Origin: Natronococcus occultus SP4
GTDB taxonomy: Archaea > Halobacteriota > Halobacteria > Halobacteriales > Natrialbaceae
Direction: 5' to 3'
Assembly: GCF_000328685.1 (NCBI RefSeq)
Contig: NC_019974.1
Coordinates: forward strand, 3,029,001 to 3,093,000
Length of the DNA: 64,000 nucleotides
Of this stretch, positions 17,487-25,683 are shown one piece after another. The notes below the pieces were generated by a model. The model was not told the DNA's origin, made no database searches, and saw nothing but the letters and a program-made list of their open reading frames with translations. Positions within the stretch are counted from its first letter, which is position 1, and every line of letters begins with the position of its first letter. The position numbers were made by a program, and so were the translations under genes.

Positions 17487-18635
17487 CTATCGGTCCCTCG
17501 TTGCGGCTTCGAGCTTCGAGCGAACCGTTCCAGCGAGCTGCTTGAGCAGTCCCACGATCCCCTGTGGGCTCCACGCGACGACGACGGTGAAAAGAGCCGT
17601 AAGGATCAACAGCCAGTACTGTCCGACCGGTCCAGTAATGTCACCGATGAGCGGGGGTGCCCACGCGATCCCGTCGAAGACGCGATCGAAATACAGGAAG
17701 ACTCCCGCTCCGATAACGGGTCCGAACACCGAGCCGGCACCGCCGAGTATCGCCATAACGACGACCTCGCCGCTTGTGAGCCAGTACAGCGAGGACAGCA
17801 GCGACGATTGTGACTCGATCGTCAGGAGCGCACCGGCGAGCCCGGTGATGGCGCCCGACATGAGGTATGCGGCAAACTTGTAGCGCCACACGTCGACGCC
17901 CACTAGCGCCGCGCGCCGTTCGTTCTCTCTGATCGCTTTGAAGATGAGCCCGTACGGCGATCGGCGCACTCGATTGACGAACGCCACGACCGCGACGAAC
18001 ACGACGGCGATGAGCAGGTACTGGTAGTCTTGCCAGAGCGTATGGAAGACACCGGGGAGGGGGGTTTGAAGGTAGAAGTTACCGACGCCGAAGAACAACG
18101 GTTCGACCGGGACCCCGGTGAGCCCGTCGTCGCCACCGGTGAGCCCGTCCAGCGGGGACAGCGAGAGGTAGTACAGGATCTGTGCCATCGCGAGCGTGAC
18201 GATCGAGAAGTAGACCGTGTGGAGACGAAGCGCGATGAGCCCGGTTATCGCCGCGAGCAGGACGGCGACACCCGTCCCGACGGACAACATCAGGAGCGGA
18301 TCCCCGTAGACGTGTATCGCAAGCAGTGCGGCGGCGTAACTCCCGACACCCCAGAACATCGCGTGTCCGAACGAGAGATACCCCGTCTGGTGTAACAACA
18401 GATTGAATCCGATAGCGAAGATCGACCAGACGAGAATCGTCGTCGCGAGCGAGTGGTACCCGCGAAGAACGTCGCTAATAATCGGTGATCGGGCGAAAAA
18501 CCACGACCAGAGCGATACGAACCCGATCGCAACCACGATCGGGAACCGTTCGGTCGTTTTGATTCGATCCCATCGCTCCCAGAGACCGATCGAGGCCTTT
18601 TCGTCGGTCACTTGTGTAACGGACTCTTCACTCAT
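17487..18635 (-). CDS. livM: LivM-type ABC transporter permease
   Basis: A 382-residue multi-spanning permease of the branched-chain amino acid family. It has an extended hydrophilic N-terminus, then TILVWSIFAIGFNLLLHQTG and YLSFGHAMFWGVGSYAAALL near residues 70-115 (the family hallmark), the cytoplasmic loop AIRENERRAALVGVDVWRYK near 240-259 and GAITGLAGALLTIESQSSL. Its ATG overlaps the stop of livH (ATGA at 18632-18635), proving translational coupling. The open frame extends to 18722 inside livH and is not used. Confidence 0.92.
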   Translation of the reverse strand: MSEESVTQVTDEKASIGLWERWDRIKTTERFPIVVAIGFVSLWSWFFARSPIISDVLRGYHSLATTILVWSIFAIGFNLLLHQTGYLSFGHAMFWGVGSYAAALLAIHVYGDPLLMLSVGTGVAVLLAAITGLIALRLHTVYFSIVTLAMAQILYYLSLSPLDGLTGGDDGLTGVPVEPLFFGVGNFYLQTPLPGVFHTLWQDYQYLLIAVVFVAVVAFVNRVRRSPYGLIFKAIRENERRAALVGVDVWRYKFAAYLMSGAITGLAGALLTIESQSSLLSSLYWLTSGEVVVMAILGGAGSVFGPVIGAGVFLYFDRVFDGIAWAPPLIGDITGPVGQYWLLILTALFTVVVAWSPQGIVGLLKQLAGTVRSKLEAATRDR

Positions 18636-19558
18636 GTCGTGATCTCCTCCGGTCCGAAGAGACCAGTCGGCTTGATCGTCAGAACGACGACGGCGAGAGT
18701 GAATATACCGATTCTCGCCCACGTTCCAGTCAGGAGCGCGTCGACGCTAACGAAGACGAATCCGAACAGCAACCCGGCGACGACAGTTCCGGTGATACTC
18801 CCGACCCCGCCGACGATGACGACGAGTAATGCGGGAATGAGTACCTCCGTAATACCGATTTCTGGATTTACGGTGAATATGGGTCCAGCCAGAATACCGC
18901 CTAACCCTGCGTACGCGGCACCGATAGCAAAGATCAGCATGAACGCCCGGCCGACCCTGATGCCGAGTAGTTCGACCATTTCGTCGTCTTCTGTGCCGGC
19001 ACGAACCGCCAGTCCAATATCGGTGAACTTGTAAAACGCGTACAAAAGCAACAGCGTGAGGACGGTGAGAACGATAACGTACACTCGCCATCGGTTCAGA
19101 CTGGTCACACCCGACACCGAAATCGCTCCGGACGCCCAGCCGGGACGGTCGTACGTGTACCCGCGCCGTCCGAAGAGGATCGCGATCAACTCCTGGACGA
19201 CAATCAGGATCCCGAACGTAACGAGCAGCTGGTCCAGCATGCTGCGATCGTACATCGGCTTCGCGATCAGTCGTTCCATGACGATCCCGATGGCAAACAG
19301 CGCCACCGGGACGAGGAGCAACGCGGCAGCGAATCCCCATCCGAGCCCGATCGGCGACCAGGCTTCGGCGATCCCTCCGACCTCCATCTCGAACGCGACG
19401 AACAGCCCGAGATACGCACCGATGAGATACAGCGCGCCGTGAGCCAGGTTGACGAACCTGAGCGAGCCGAACGCGATCGAAAAGCCGATCGCGACCAGGA
19501 TAAAGACGGACGCGTAACTCAGGACCAGGTAGGTGAAACTGATCGCCCAATCTATCAT
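18632..19558 (-). CDS. livH: LivH-type ABC transporter permease
   Basis: A 308-residue permease with about eight hydrophobic segments. The N-terminus carries the family motif SIAFGSLRFVNLAHGALYLI near residues 27-46, the middle part DQLLVTFGILIVVQELIAIL near 127-146, the loop RAGTEDDEMVELLGIRVGRA near 211-230 and GIFTLAVVVLTIKPTGLFG at the end. It forms the membrane channel with LivM. It follows the binding-protein gene at 59 bp and overlaps livM by four bases. Confidence 0.92.
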   Translation of the reverse strand: MIDWAISFTYLVLSYASVFILVAIGFSIAFGSLRFVNLAHGALYLIGAYLGLFVAFEMEVGGIAEAWSPIGLGWGFAAALLLVPVALFAIGIVMERLIAKPMYDRSMLDQLLVTFGILIVVQELIAILFGRRGYTYDRPGWASGAISVSGVTSLNRWRVYVIVLTVLTLLLLYAFYKFTDIGLAVRAGTEDDEMVELLGIRVGRAFMLIFAIGAAYAGLGGILAGPIFTVNPEIGITEVLIPALLVVIVGGVGSITGTVVAGLLFGFVFVSVDALLTGTWARIGIFTLAVVVLTIKPTGLFGPEEITT

Positions 19559-19617
19559 CGGTACTCTCCCCGTTTGAGCGGTTTTGGTCGGCGGTCGTGA
19601 ACGGAGCTCACGGTATC

Positions 19618-20940
19618 TCAGTCCTCTCTGGCTGGCATCTCGCAGTTGGAAGCGGGCTCCTCGTCACAGCTGTACTCCGTTTCGGAACCCGGGATCTCCT
19701 CGACGAGATCGAGCCAGATGCCGGTGTCCTCGTACGTTTCCTCGTCGACACCCTCGACCACGTACGCGGGACGGGTTGCCTGGTGGTCACATTCCCTGTA
19801 CCCCATCTCTCCCATCGCGTACTCCCACTCGAACGTTTCGAGCGTTTCAGCGACCTCCTCCGGGTGGAACGATCCGTTCTCTTCGACGGCCGCGGAGTAA
19901 TGCAGACACGCATCGTACACTTCCATCGCCGCCTGTCCCGGCGTGTACCCGTACTCGTCCTCGAACGCCTCGGTGAAGTCGTCGCTCCAGTCGGTTCCAC
20001 CCGAGGGATGCCAGTTGGCCGTTCCGACGACACCTTCCGCGGCCTCTCCAGCGGGCTCCATCGAGAAGGCGCTGAGAAGCGGCACGACGACGTCCAAGTC
20101 CTCGAACCCCCTGTCAGCCAGCTGGGAGAGGCCGCTGGCCATCGCGTCACCCATCGACGTAAACACGAGCACGTCCGGCTCCTCGCTCGCCAGATCGTTG
20201 ATCTGCGTCTCGTGATCGGTCTCACCGTAGGCGATCGCGCTGGTACCGACCTGCGTCCACCCTTCGTCTTCCATCAGTGCCTGCATGTGATCCCGATTCG
20301 ATTGTCCGTAGGCGTAATCCAGGTAGATCTGGAAGAACTCCTGGTCCTCGCCGAAGAGCTCCGGAAGCACTTCGGCGAGCGCCTCTGCGCTCGTTCGGGC
20401 GCTCATCGCCGATCGGAAGGTGTACGGTCCACAGTCCGTTCCCGTTATCTCGCCGGTGTGAGAGAAGACGGCACCGTGAACGACGTGGTTATCGGCCGCG
20501 ATCGGAATCGACGCGACTTCGACCGAACTCGAGATACCGCCCGTAAAGAACATGATCTCGTCCCGGTCGATCATCCGCTCGAGCGTGTCGGTTGCGACGT
20601 TCTCGTCGCCTTCGGTGTCTCCCGTGTACCCTTCGACCTCGTAATCGAGGACGCCGTCCCCGGACAGGTCGTCGATGTGATCGACCAATCCACCACCGTT
20701 GTTCAGGTGATCGATAGCGAGCTCGAAGCCGTCTCGTTGTTGCTCTCCGTCCGCCGCAAGAATGCCGGACAGTGGTCCGTTGAACCCGTATCCGACGGTA
20801 TCCCCGTCGATGGGATAGTTGCCGAGTGGCTGTTCCTGATCACCAGCACAGCCGGCCATTGCAGCGAGCCCTGCCGTTCCAACAGCACCGCCTGCTCTCA
20901 GGATGTTCCGTCGACTGGTACGATCTAGTTGGCGTGCCAT
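19618..20940 (-). CDS. Liv-type ABC transporter substrate-binding lipoprotein
   Basis: A 440-residue exported binding protein, first gene of the operon. The N-terminus has TSRRNILRAGGAVGTAGLAA followed by MAGC: a Tat signal with a lipobox Cys, giving an externally anchored protein. The mature part shows the periplasmic-binding fold of the LivK/amide family (TVGYGFNGPLSGILAADGEQ near 60; IPIAADNHVVHGAVF; YAYGQSNRDHMQALM). Family members bind amino acids, short amides or urea. The ligand here is unknown; the operon's TIM barrel and UPF0261 suggest a ligand that is then modified inside. The open frame reaches 21036 but the Tat motif fixes the ATG at 20940. Confidence 0.92.
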   Translation of the reverse strand: MARQLDRTSRRNILRAGGAVGTAGLAAMAGCAGDQEQPLGNYPIDGDTVGYGFNGPLSGILAADGEQQRDGFELAIDHLNNGGGLVDHIDDLSGDGVLDYEVEGYTGDTEGDENVATDTLERMIDRDEIMFFTGGISSSVEVASIPIAADNHVVHGAVFSHTGEITGTDCGPYTFRSAMSARTSAEALAEVLPELFGEDQEFFQIYLDYAYGQSNRDHMQALMEDEGWTQVGTSAIAYGETDHETQINDLASEEPDVLVFTSMGDAMASGLSQLADRGFEDLDVVVPLLSAFSMEPAGEAAEGVVGTANWHPSGGTDWSDDFTEAFEDEYGYTPGQAAMEVYDACLHYSAAVEENGSFHPEEVAETLETFEWEYAMGEMGYRECDHQATRPAYVVEGVDEETYEDTGIWLDLVEEIPGSETEYSCDEEPASNCEMPARED

Positions 20941-21085
20941 ACTTTGGATGTTGGAATCATACCACATAACTGTAACGGCAAATTGTGGAGATCGTCGTAT
21001 AAGATTACGAAAGCAACGGCCTGCGTTCATACCCAAGAGACCGGTCTTTCGCTGCCTCAGCGAGTGTCGACCGAAGATGGATTCC

Positions 21086-21405
21086 CATTATGTGAATGAA
21101 CGGGCTGGAGGCGTAAGGAGAGACGCTCTTCTATCGGGACAGAACGATCGAAAGGCGTCTCAGAGGGATTGCCAGTCGGGCCTTCCGTTCGGAAAATGAG
21201 AATAGGTTCTCACCGGGGGCCTCCAAACCACGGTCCGGTATTTCCGAAAAATGAACCGCTTATATGTATACACCCGTACTATTGTAATACTATAAGCGTG
21301 GCTACTGGAGGAGCCGTCCGCATTACGGCAGTGATCTCGGCAGGTTGTTAAATCGCGATCGGAGCGCCAATACGGCTGCTCGTCTTGTTCACATTATGTG
21401 AATGA
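21086..21405. repeat. repeated CATTATGTGAATGA, one copy inside a perfect palindrome
   Basis: The 14-mer occurs at 21086-21099 and 21392-21405. The second copy overlaps the perfect palindrome TTCACAT-T-ATGTGAA at 21388-21402. The spacing (306 bp) and the dyad suggest operator half-sites upstream of the ABC binding-protein gene. Confidence 0.5.
21267..21288. promoter_or_regulatory. 22-bp palindrome family, copy 1 (degenerate)
   Basis: Fits TTTACA-N2-AGTACT-N2-TGTAAA with mismatches: TATACA-CC-CGTACT-AT-TGTAAT. It lies 450 bp before the next copy in the same gene-free interval. Confidence 0.45.
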
Positions 21406-21716
21406 GAGACTACCTGAAAGCCAAAAAAGGACGCGAGTGATGGCCTCTGGTTGGTCCGTGGCAAAACGGGAGCACGTTTTTAGCGCAGATCAGCGGTGAA
21501 ACAGGATCCCATTACCCGTTTTTCGAAAGAACTGCCAGCGAAGATACTCAGAAAGACGGCAGGAATCGGTCTCTGAACCGTTTCGATGCACCCATTACGC
21601 GATTCACGGCAGCGAGTCGGAGGCCTCTGGAAGCCGAGAGCTGCCGAGGAGAGTAGCTCTCTCGCAGGACCGTCCCGAGCACGATTTTGCCGTCGTACTA
21701 TATTCGCGCCCCATGT

Positions 21717-21738
21717 ATTACAAAAGTACTTTTGTAAC
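21717..21738. promoter_or_regulatory. 22-bp palindrome family, copy 2
   Basis: ATTACA-AA-AGTACT-TT-TGTAAC. The central 20 bases form a perfect palindrome. It is about 0.8 kb upstream of the ABC operon and downstream of the MocA-like gene, so its target gene is not obvious. Confidence 0.6.
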
Positions 21739-21963
21739 TATAGACCAACTCAGCACCCATATATCCATATAAGGCACTACGAGACGGCTATATATTTGAC
21801 GTCAGAACGAGAAAGAATACTCTGTTCGGGCGGGATTGCTTTTTGCGTGCTTCGTTCGCTGATCGAGGCGTGAAAACGTAACGGCGAGTTCCGACCCTCG
21901 CGGAGAAACAGTCGGTGTCGACCGGCTGAGTTCGGTCTCTCGGGATCAACCGTTGGATGCTAG

Positions 21964-22632
21964 CTACTCGAACCGATCAGTCTCCCACTGATCGAGCGTC
22001 TCGAGATCGGCAGCCGTATTTAGATCCTGGACGGTACCCGGATCTTCCGTCTCGATAAGAGCGGAAGCGTCGTCCTCGAGTAGAACACGTCTCCCGCCGG
22101 TGTCACCTGAAACGGTGAGTAGCGCCGGGAAGTGGCGACTATCGAACAAGACCGGGTTGCCACGATCACCGTCGTACGCCGCTGCGAGTGCGTCGCCGAC
22201 GCCGGCGTGGTAGGCGTCGGTGAGGAGATCGATCGTGTCAGGTGTAACTGCCGGCAAATCGCCTAGCATGAATACGACGGCGTCAACGGATTGCTGAACG
22301 GCACGAAGACCGGTCCGCATCGACGTCGCCTGTCCTCGGTCGTACGCCGGGTTCTCGACGATACTGACGTCACGTCCTCGGAGTGCCTCCCGGACTCGAT
22401 CAGCCTCGAAGCCGACGACGACCGTCGTTGAATCGAGCGTTGACGCGAGCAGCGTCTTTGCTGCCTGTCTGATCACCGGTTCGCCATCTAACCGAGCGAG
22501 AAGTTTGTTCGCGGAGCCAAAGCGCGAACTCGTTCCCGCAGCTAACAGGATCCCTGCGATGGTGGTATCGCTGGATGCGGTGTCGAAATCGTCGGGTGCT
22601 ATCAGCGGAAGAGTCGTATCGGTGTGAGTCAT
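21964..22632 (-). CDS. MocA-like molybdopterin nucleotidyltransferase
   Basis: A 222-residue NTP transferase. It has LAAGTSSRFGSANKLLARLD near residues 30-49 (the nucleotide-binding loop), VVGFEADRVREAL near 73-85, NPAYDRGQATSMRTGL near 98-113 and VFMLGDLPAVTPDTIDLL near 121-138 (metal-binding D). Family members add CMP or GMP to molybdopterin. Next to a three-subunit xanthine dehydrogenase and XdhC, the likely job is to make the cytidine form of the cofactor for that enzyme. It follows the HTH regulator gene after 88 bp on the same strand. Confidence 0.87.
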   Translation of the reverse strand: MTHTDTTLPLIAPDDFDTASSDTTIAGILLAAGTSSRFGSANKLLARLDGEPVIRQAAKTLLASTLDSTTVVVGFEADRVREALRGRDVSIVENPAYDRGQATSMRTGLRAVQQSVDAVVFMLGDLPAVTPDTIDLLTDAYHAGVGDALAAAYDGDRGNPVLFDSRHFPALLTVSGDTGGRRVLLEDDASALIETEDPGTVQDLNTAADLETLDQWETDRFE

Positions 22633-22720
22633 TGAGCGAGGAATCGCGGCGGTGTTCGGAGCGTACGGTTTGAACGCATCGCACGGTCCCGGGCTGTGTG
22701 AGTGGAACTCCCCCTGCCGA

Positions 22721-23251
22721 TCACGCCGATTCGTTCTGTACCGGTGCTTCGAGTTGGACGGTATCGACGATCGCTACGTTGGAAAGCGTATCGAGAGCCA
22801 CGATCTCGCCACCGACAACCAACCCCGAGTGTGGGGTCGGACCGACCAGAATCGCATCCCCCTCTTCGAGATGCTGAATTGAGTGCTGGAAGTGGATCTG
22901 GGCCCGACACAGTTCCGGATGATGGACGTTCGTGAAATCGATATCGTCCACAGTCGCACTGACACGCTCGTAATCGCTAGCGAGAGTGATCGTTTCAGTG
23001 CCGTCGACGTGCTGCCGATCGAGTAACGTTAAAGCGGCTTCGGTCGGTTTGTACCCTCCCTTCGGGCCGGCTACGCTTTCCACGAGTCCGGTCGTTGCAA
23101 GCATTCGCATCTGATTGCGAATCGTCCCTGGTGCGCGATCGATCTCGTTAGCAATGACTCGAGCGCTTACCGGAGAGCCGTTCGATTGATGCTTGTTGAT
23201 TAGCGTAGTCAGGATCAGTTTCTGGCTGCTATTCAAGCTGATCTGGTCCAT
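22721..23251 (-). CDS. winged-HTH regulator (Rrf2-like N-terminal domain)
   Basis: A 176-residue protein. Residues 1-75 form a winged helix (QKLILTTLINKHQSNGSPVS; RVIANEIDRAPGTIRNQMRM; GLVESVAGPKGGYKPTEAAL), of the type called Rrf2/HTH in haloarchaea, without the iron-sulfur cysteines of IscR. Residues 90-170 form a second, unrecognised domain rich in beta-like segments (DIDFTNVHHPELCRAQIHFQ; GDAILVGPTPHSGLVVGGEI), possibly a ligand sensor. It lies between the MocA-like gene and the NCS2 permease, so purine- or molybdenum-linked control is plausible. Its promoter carries a 12-bp direct repeat. Confidence 0.8.
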   Translation of the reverse strand: MDQISLNSSQKLILTTLINKHQSNGSPVSARVIANEIDRAPGTIRNQMRMLATTGLVESVAGPKGGYKPTEAALTLLDRQHVDGTETITLASDYERVSATVDDIDFTNVHHPELCRAQIHFQHSIQHLEEGDAILVGPTPHSGLVVGGEIVALDTLSNVAIVDTVQLEAPVQNESA

Positions 23252-23592
23252 AGTAGACGAGTAGGAGCTGAAGTATACAATTTATAGCCATCGTTTAGAT
23301 ATTGCCGATAAAATACAATTTATATAGGATCAGTAATCCCAGGCCAGTACGATCGCGCGTCTTGCTGGACCCCGTTCCGACAAATGGGTATGGACGGCAG
23401 TAAACAATATGAATACTCGTAACATCCCGATATGTTGTACAGTCGGTTACAGGTGGGAAAAGATGCGAGCCTGGAGAACGGTTGGTCCGAAAGACGAAGC
23501 GCGTCAGATACCGATCGATCCTCGAGACGCCGAGACGCTACTGGCGATGGATGACGTCTTCCCAGAGACGAGATATCGTTTCACTGATTGGG
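23252..23592. other. intergenic interval between regulator and permease
   Basis: 341 bp. It holds the regulator promoter repeats (23277-23326). The rest, including a short open frame at 23409-23621, has no recognisable gene. Confidence 0.5.
23277..23326. promoter_or_regulatory. duplicated ATACAATTTATA in the regulator promoter
   Basis: The 12-mer ATACAATTTATA occurs at 23277-23288 and 23315-23326. On the minus strand the first copy supplies a TATA box (TATAAATT) about 30 bp before the regulator ATG at 23251. This suggests autoregulation or tandem promoters. Confidence 0.5.
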
Positions 23593-24990
23593 TTAGTCGT
23601 CTTCTGTCACCGACCCGTTGATCGGTTCTTCGATCGCTACGTCCGTGTCCGGATCGTCGAACAGTGGGCTCTGTTCACCGGGCACAAACGTATTCAGAAG
23701 CAGTGCAGTGAGACCGACCATGATGACGGGTTCGCCGAAGAACATCTCGGCCGCACCGGGGAGTCCCTGTAGCGCTTCCGGGACGACTTCAACCCCGAGA
23801 CCGAGACCGAGCGCGGTCGCGATAATAACCATGTTCCGGCGGTCCATCTCGATGTTCAGGAACAGCAGCCGCATTCCGCTGGCTGCGACCATACCGACCA
23901 TCACGAGCACCGCACCGCCGAACACTGCGTCGGGCGTCGCCGCGACCGTCGCACCGACCTTCGGAATGAGTCCGAGCCCGACAAGCAGGACACCACCGAT
24001 TCCGACGACGTGACGGCTCATCACGCCGGTGAAGTTGACAATCCCGACGTTCTGTGAGAAGGAAGTCGTCGGAAACGCGCTAAACAGGGCACCGATCGAA
24101 CTCATGAAGCCGTCCGCGAAGATCCCACCGCGCAGTTCACGGTTCGTCGGGTTCCGCCCTTCGGCCGCCGTAATACCGGTCATATCCCCGACCGTTTCCA
24201 TCGCAGAGACCAGAAACAGGAATCCGAAGGTGAGGATCGCTACCGGTTCGAATTCGTATCCGAACTCACCGGGCGTCGGGATCTCGATCCAGTTAGCCTC
24301 CACGACTGGGCTGAAGTCCACCATGCCCATCGCAACTGCGAGGACGTAGCCGACGCTGATACCGAGAATGATGCTCAGAACCCGTGCGGTGCCGCGAAGA
24401 AACAGGTTACAGAGGACTGCGATTCCCATAACGGATGCCGCGAGGCCGAGGTTCTGAAGCGACCCGAAGTCCGGCGAGCCGACGCCGCCGGCCGAGTACT
24501 CCATTCCGACCGGAATGAGGTAGAGCCCGATGATGACTACGATGAGGCCGGTGACAAGCGGCGGGAAGTAGGGTTTAATGCGTTTGAACTGCCAGCCGAT
24601 GACACCCTCGACGAGGAAGCCGGAAAGAGCGAGTGCACCGAAGACGGCCGCTAGTCCGTACTCTGCACCGATTGCACCCGCCGCTCCGACGAACGCGAAG
24701 CTGGTCCCCATTACGATCGGGAGTTTCGCTCCGACGGGGCCGACAGTATACGCCTGAACGATCGTCGCTAACCCCGAAAAGAGCAACACCATCTGCACCA
24801 GATAGCCAGTCTCACCAGCACCGAGTCCGACGTCGCCGGCGACGATGAACGCGACCGCCGTCGTCGGAACGATCATCACCGCAACGTGTTGTATTGCGAG
24901 TGCAATGGCTGTGGGTAATGGGGGTTTGTCCTCGAGACCGTACGATAAACTAATCTCTCCGCCGGTATCGCTTGACATTCTATGACGCAT
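23593..24990 (-). CDS. NCS2-family nucleobase (xanthine/uracil) permease
   Basis: A 465-residue membrane protein with about 12-14 hydrophobic segments. The N-terminal part has LAIQHVAVMIVPTTAVAFIV (the conserved QH motif) and the centre has SAMETVGDMTGITAAEGRNP followed by DGFMSSIGALFSAFPTTSFSQNVG (split motif carrying the substrate-binding E and the NxGxxxxT-like segment). It imports xanthine, urate or uracil with protons or Na+. It is divergent from xanthine dehydrogenase, which fixes its role as purine uptake. A TATA element at 25006-25018 predicts transcription near 24986, so the ATG at 24990 (leaderless) is chosen; ATG 24978 is the alternative. Confidence 0.93.
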   Translation of the reverse strand: MRHRMSSDTGGEISLSYGLEDKPPLPTAIALAIQHVAVMIVPTTAVAFIVAGDVGLGAGETGYLVQMVLLFSGLATIVQAYTVGPVGAKLPIVMGTSFAFVGAAGAIGAEYGLAAVFGALALSGFLVEGVIGWQFKRIKPYFPPLVTGLIVVIIGLYLIPVGMEYSAGGVGSPDFGSLQNLGLAASVMGIAVLCNLFLRGTARVLSIILGISVGYVLAVAMGMVDFSPVVEANWIEIPTPGEFGYEFEPVAILTFGFLFLVSAMETVGDMTGITAAEGRNPTNRELRGGIFADGFMSSIGALFSAFPTTSFSQNVGIVNFTGVMSRHVVGIGGVLLVGLGLIPKVGATVAATPDAVFGGAVLVMVGMVAASGMRLLFLNIEMDRRNMVIIATALGLGLGVEVVPEALQGLPGAAEMFFGEPVIMVGLTALLLNTFVPGEQSPLFDDPDTDVAIEEPINGSVTEDD

Positions 24991-25005
24991 CCTACTACAT
25001 CTGTG

Positions 25006-25018
25006 TTTATATTTAAAA
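25006..25018 (-). promoter_or_regulatory. TATA box of the NCS2 permease
   Basis: The minus strand reads TTTTAAATATAAA, a good archaeal TATA element centred about 22-26 bp before the ATG at 24990, fitting a leaderless transcript. Confidence 0.55.
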
Positions 25019-25166
25019 TTTCCTCTTACCCCAATATTCGTTCGACCGCAGGGAGCAATCACCCGTCAACCAACACGCCGGACCGACAGGTCGTGTCGAA
25101 CCGGGCTGGCGGAATTAGTGTACGATCCCAAAGCTTAATTCGCCGTGAGCCTCCATATCAGGAAGT

Positions 25167-25682
25167 ATGCCACGAGAAGATACAGTAACTAGTATTCAAG
25201 TCTGCATAAACGGAGAGGACGAACGGCTCGAAATCGGTCGTGATGAGACGCTCATGGAAAGCCTTCGAAATGCGGGCTACTACGGCGTCAAAAATGGCTG
25301 CGACGAAGGAGTGTGCGGAGCCTGTAACGTCATCCTCGGAGACGGTCGCATCACTCGGTCCTGTCTCGTACCGGCGGCAAACTGCGACGGCGAGGACGTG
25401 ATGACAGTCAAGGGATTGCTCGACGACGACGGGGAGCTCCACCCGCTTCAGCAGGAGTTCCTCGACCGGGGTGCCGCCCAGTGTGGATTCTGCATTCCCG
25501 GCGTGTTGCTAGCGGCGTACCACCTCCTCGAACGAAACGACGATCCGACCGAAGCGGAGGTCGCCGATGCACTGAGCGGGAATATTTGCCGATGCACGGG
25601 GTACGTCCAACAGATCGAGGCGGTACAGGCCGCGGCCGACCGGCTGTCCGGTTCGGAGGTCTCGGCAGGAGGGGAGAAATAG
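25167..25682 (+). CDS. xanthine dehydrogenase, [2Fe-2S] small subunit
   Basis: A 171-residue CoxS/XdhS-type protein. The plant-ferredoxin cluster ligands are in CDEGVCGACNVILGDGR near residues 46-62 with a further Cys in RSCLVPAA, and the second cluster is in GAAQCGFCIPGVLLAAYHLL near 105-124 and NICRCTGYVQQIEAV near 144-158. It passes electrons from the Mo centre to FAD. An AGGA ribosome-binding site precedes the ATG. The large subunit starts one base after its stop, so the three subunit genes form an operon. Confidence 0.95.
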   Translation: MPREDTVTSIQVCINGEDERLEIGRDETLMESLRNAGYYGVKNGCDEGVCGACNVILGDGRITRSCLVPAANCDGEDVMTVKGLLDDDGELHPLQQEFLDRGAAQCGFCIPGVLLAAYHLLERNDDPTEAEVADALSGNICRCTGYVQQIEAVQAAADRLSGSEVSAGGEK

Positions 25683-25683
25683 G

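Larger units (their letters stand above)
20941..21963. other. 1.0-kb intergenic region rich in repeats and palindromes
   Basis: No convincing gene was found. The interval is AT-richer than its surroundings and contains two copies of the 22-bp palindrome described below, a repeated CATTATGTGAATGA, and TATA-like stretches (near 21259-21270 and 21790). The open frame at 21586-21873 has no domain and poor composition. The region separates the ABC operon promoter from the purine island and may be a regulatory or integration zone. Confidence 0.6.

Noticed and set aside
21586-21873. 95-codon open frame in the 1-kb intergenic region
   Set aside because: No domain, odd composition, no promoter or ribosome-binding signal in the right place.
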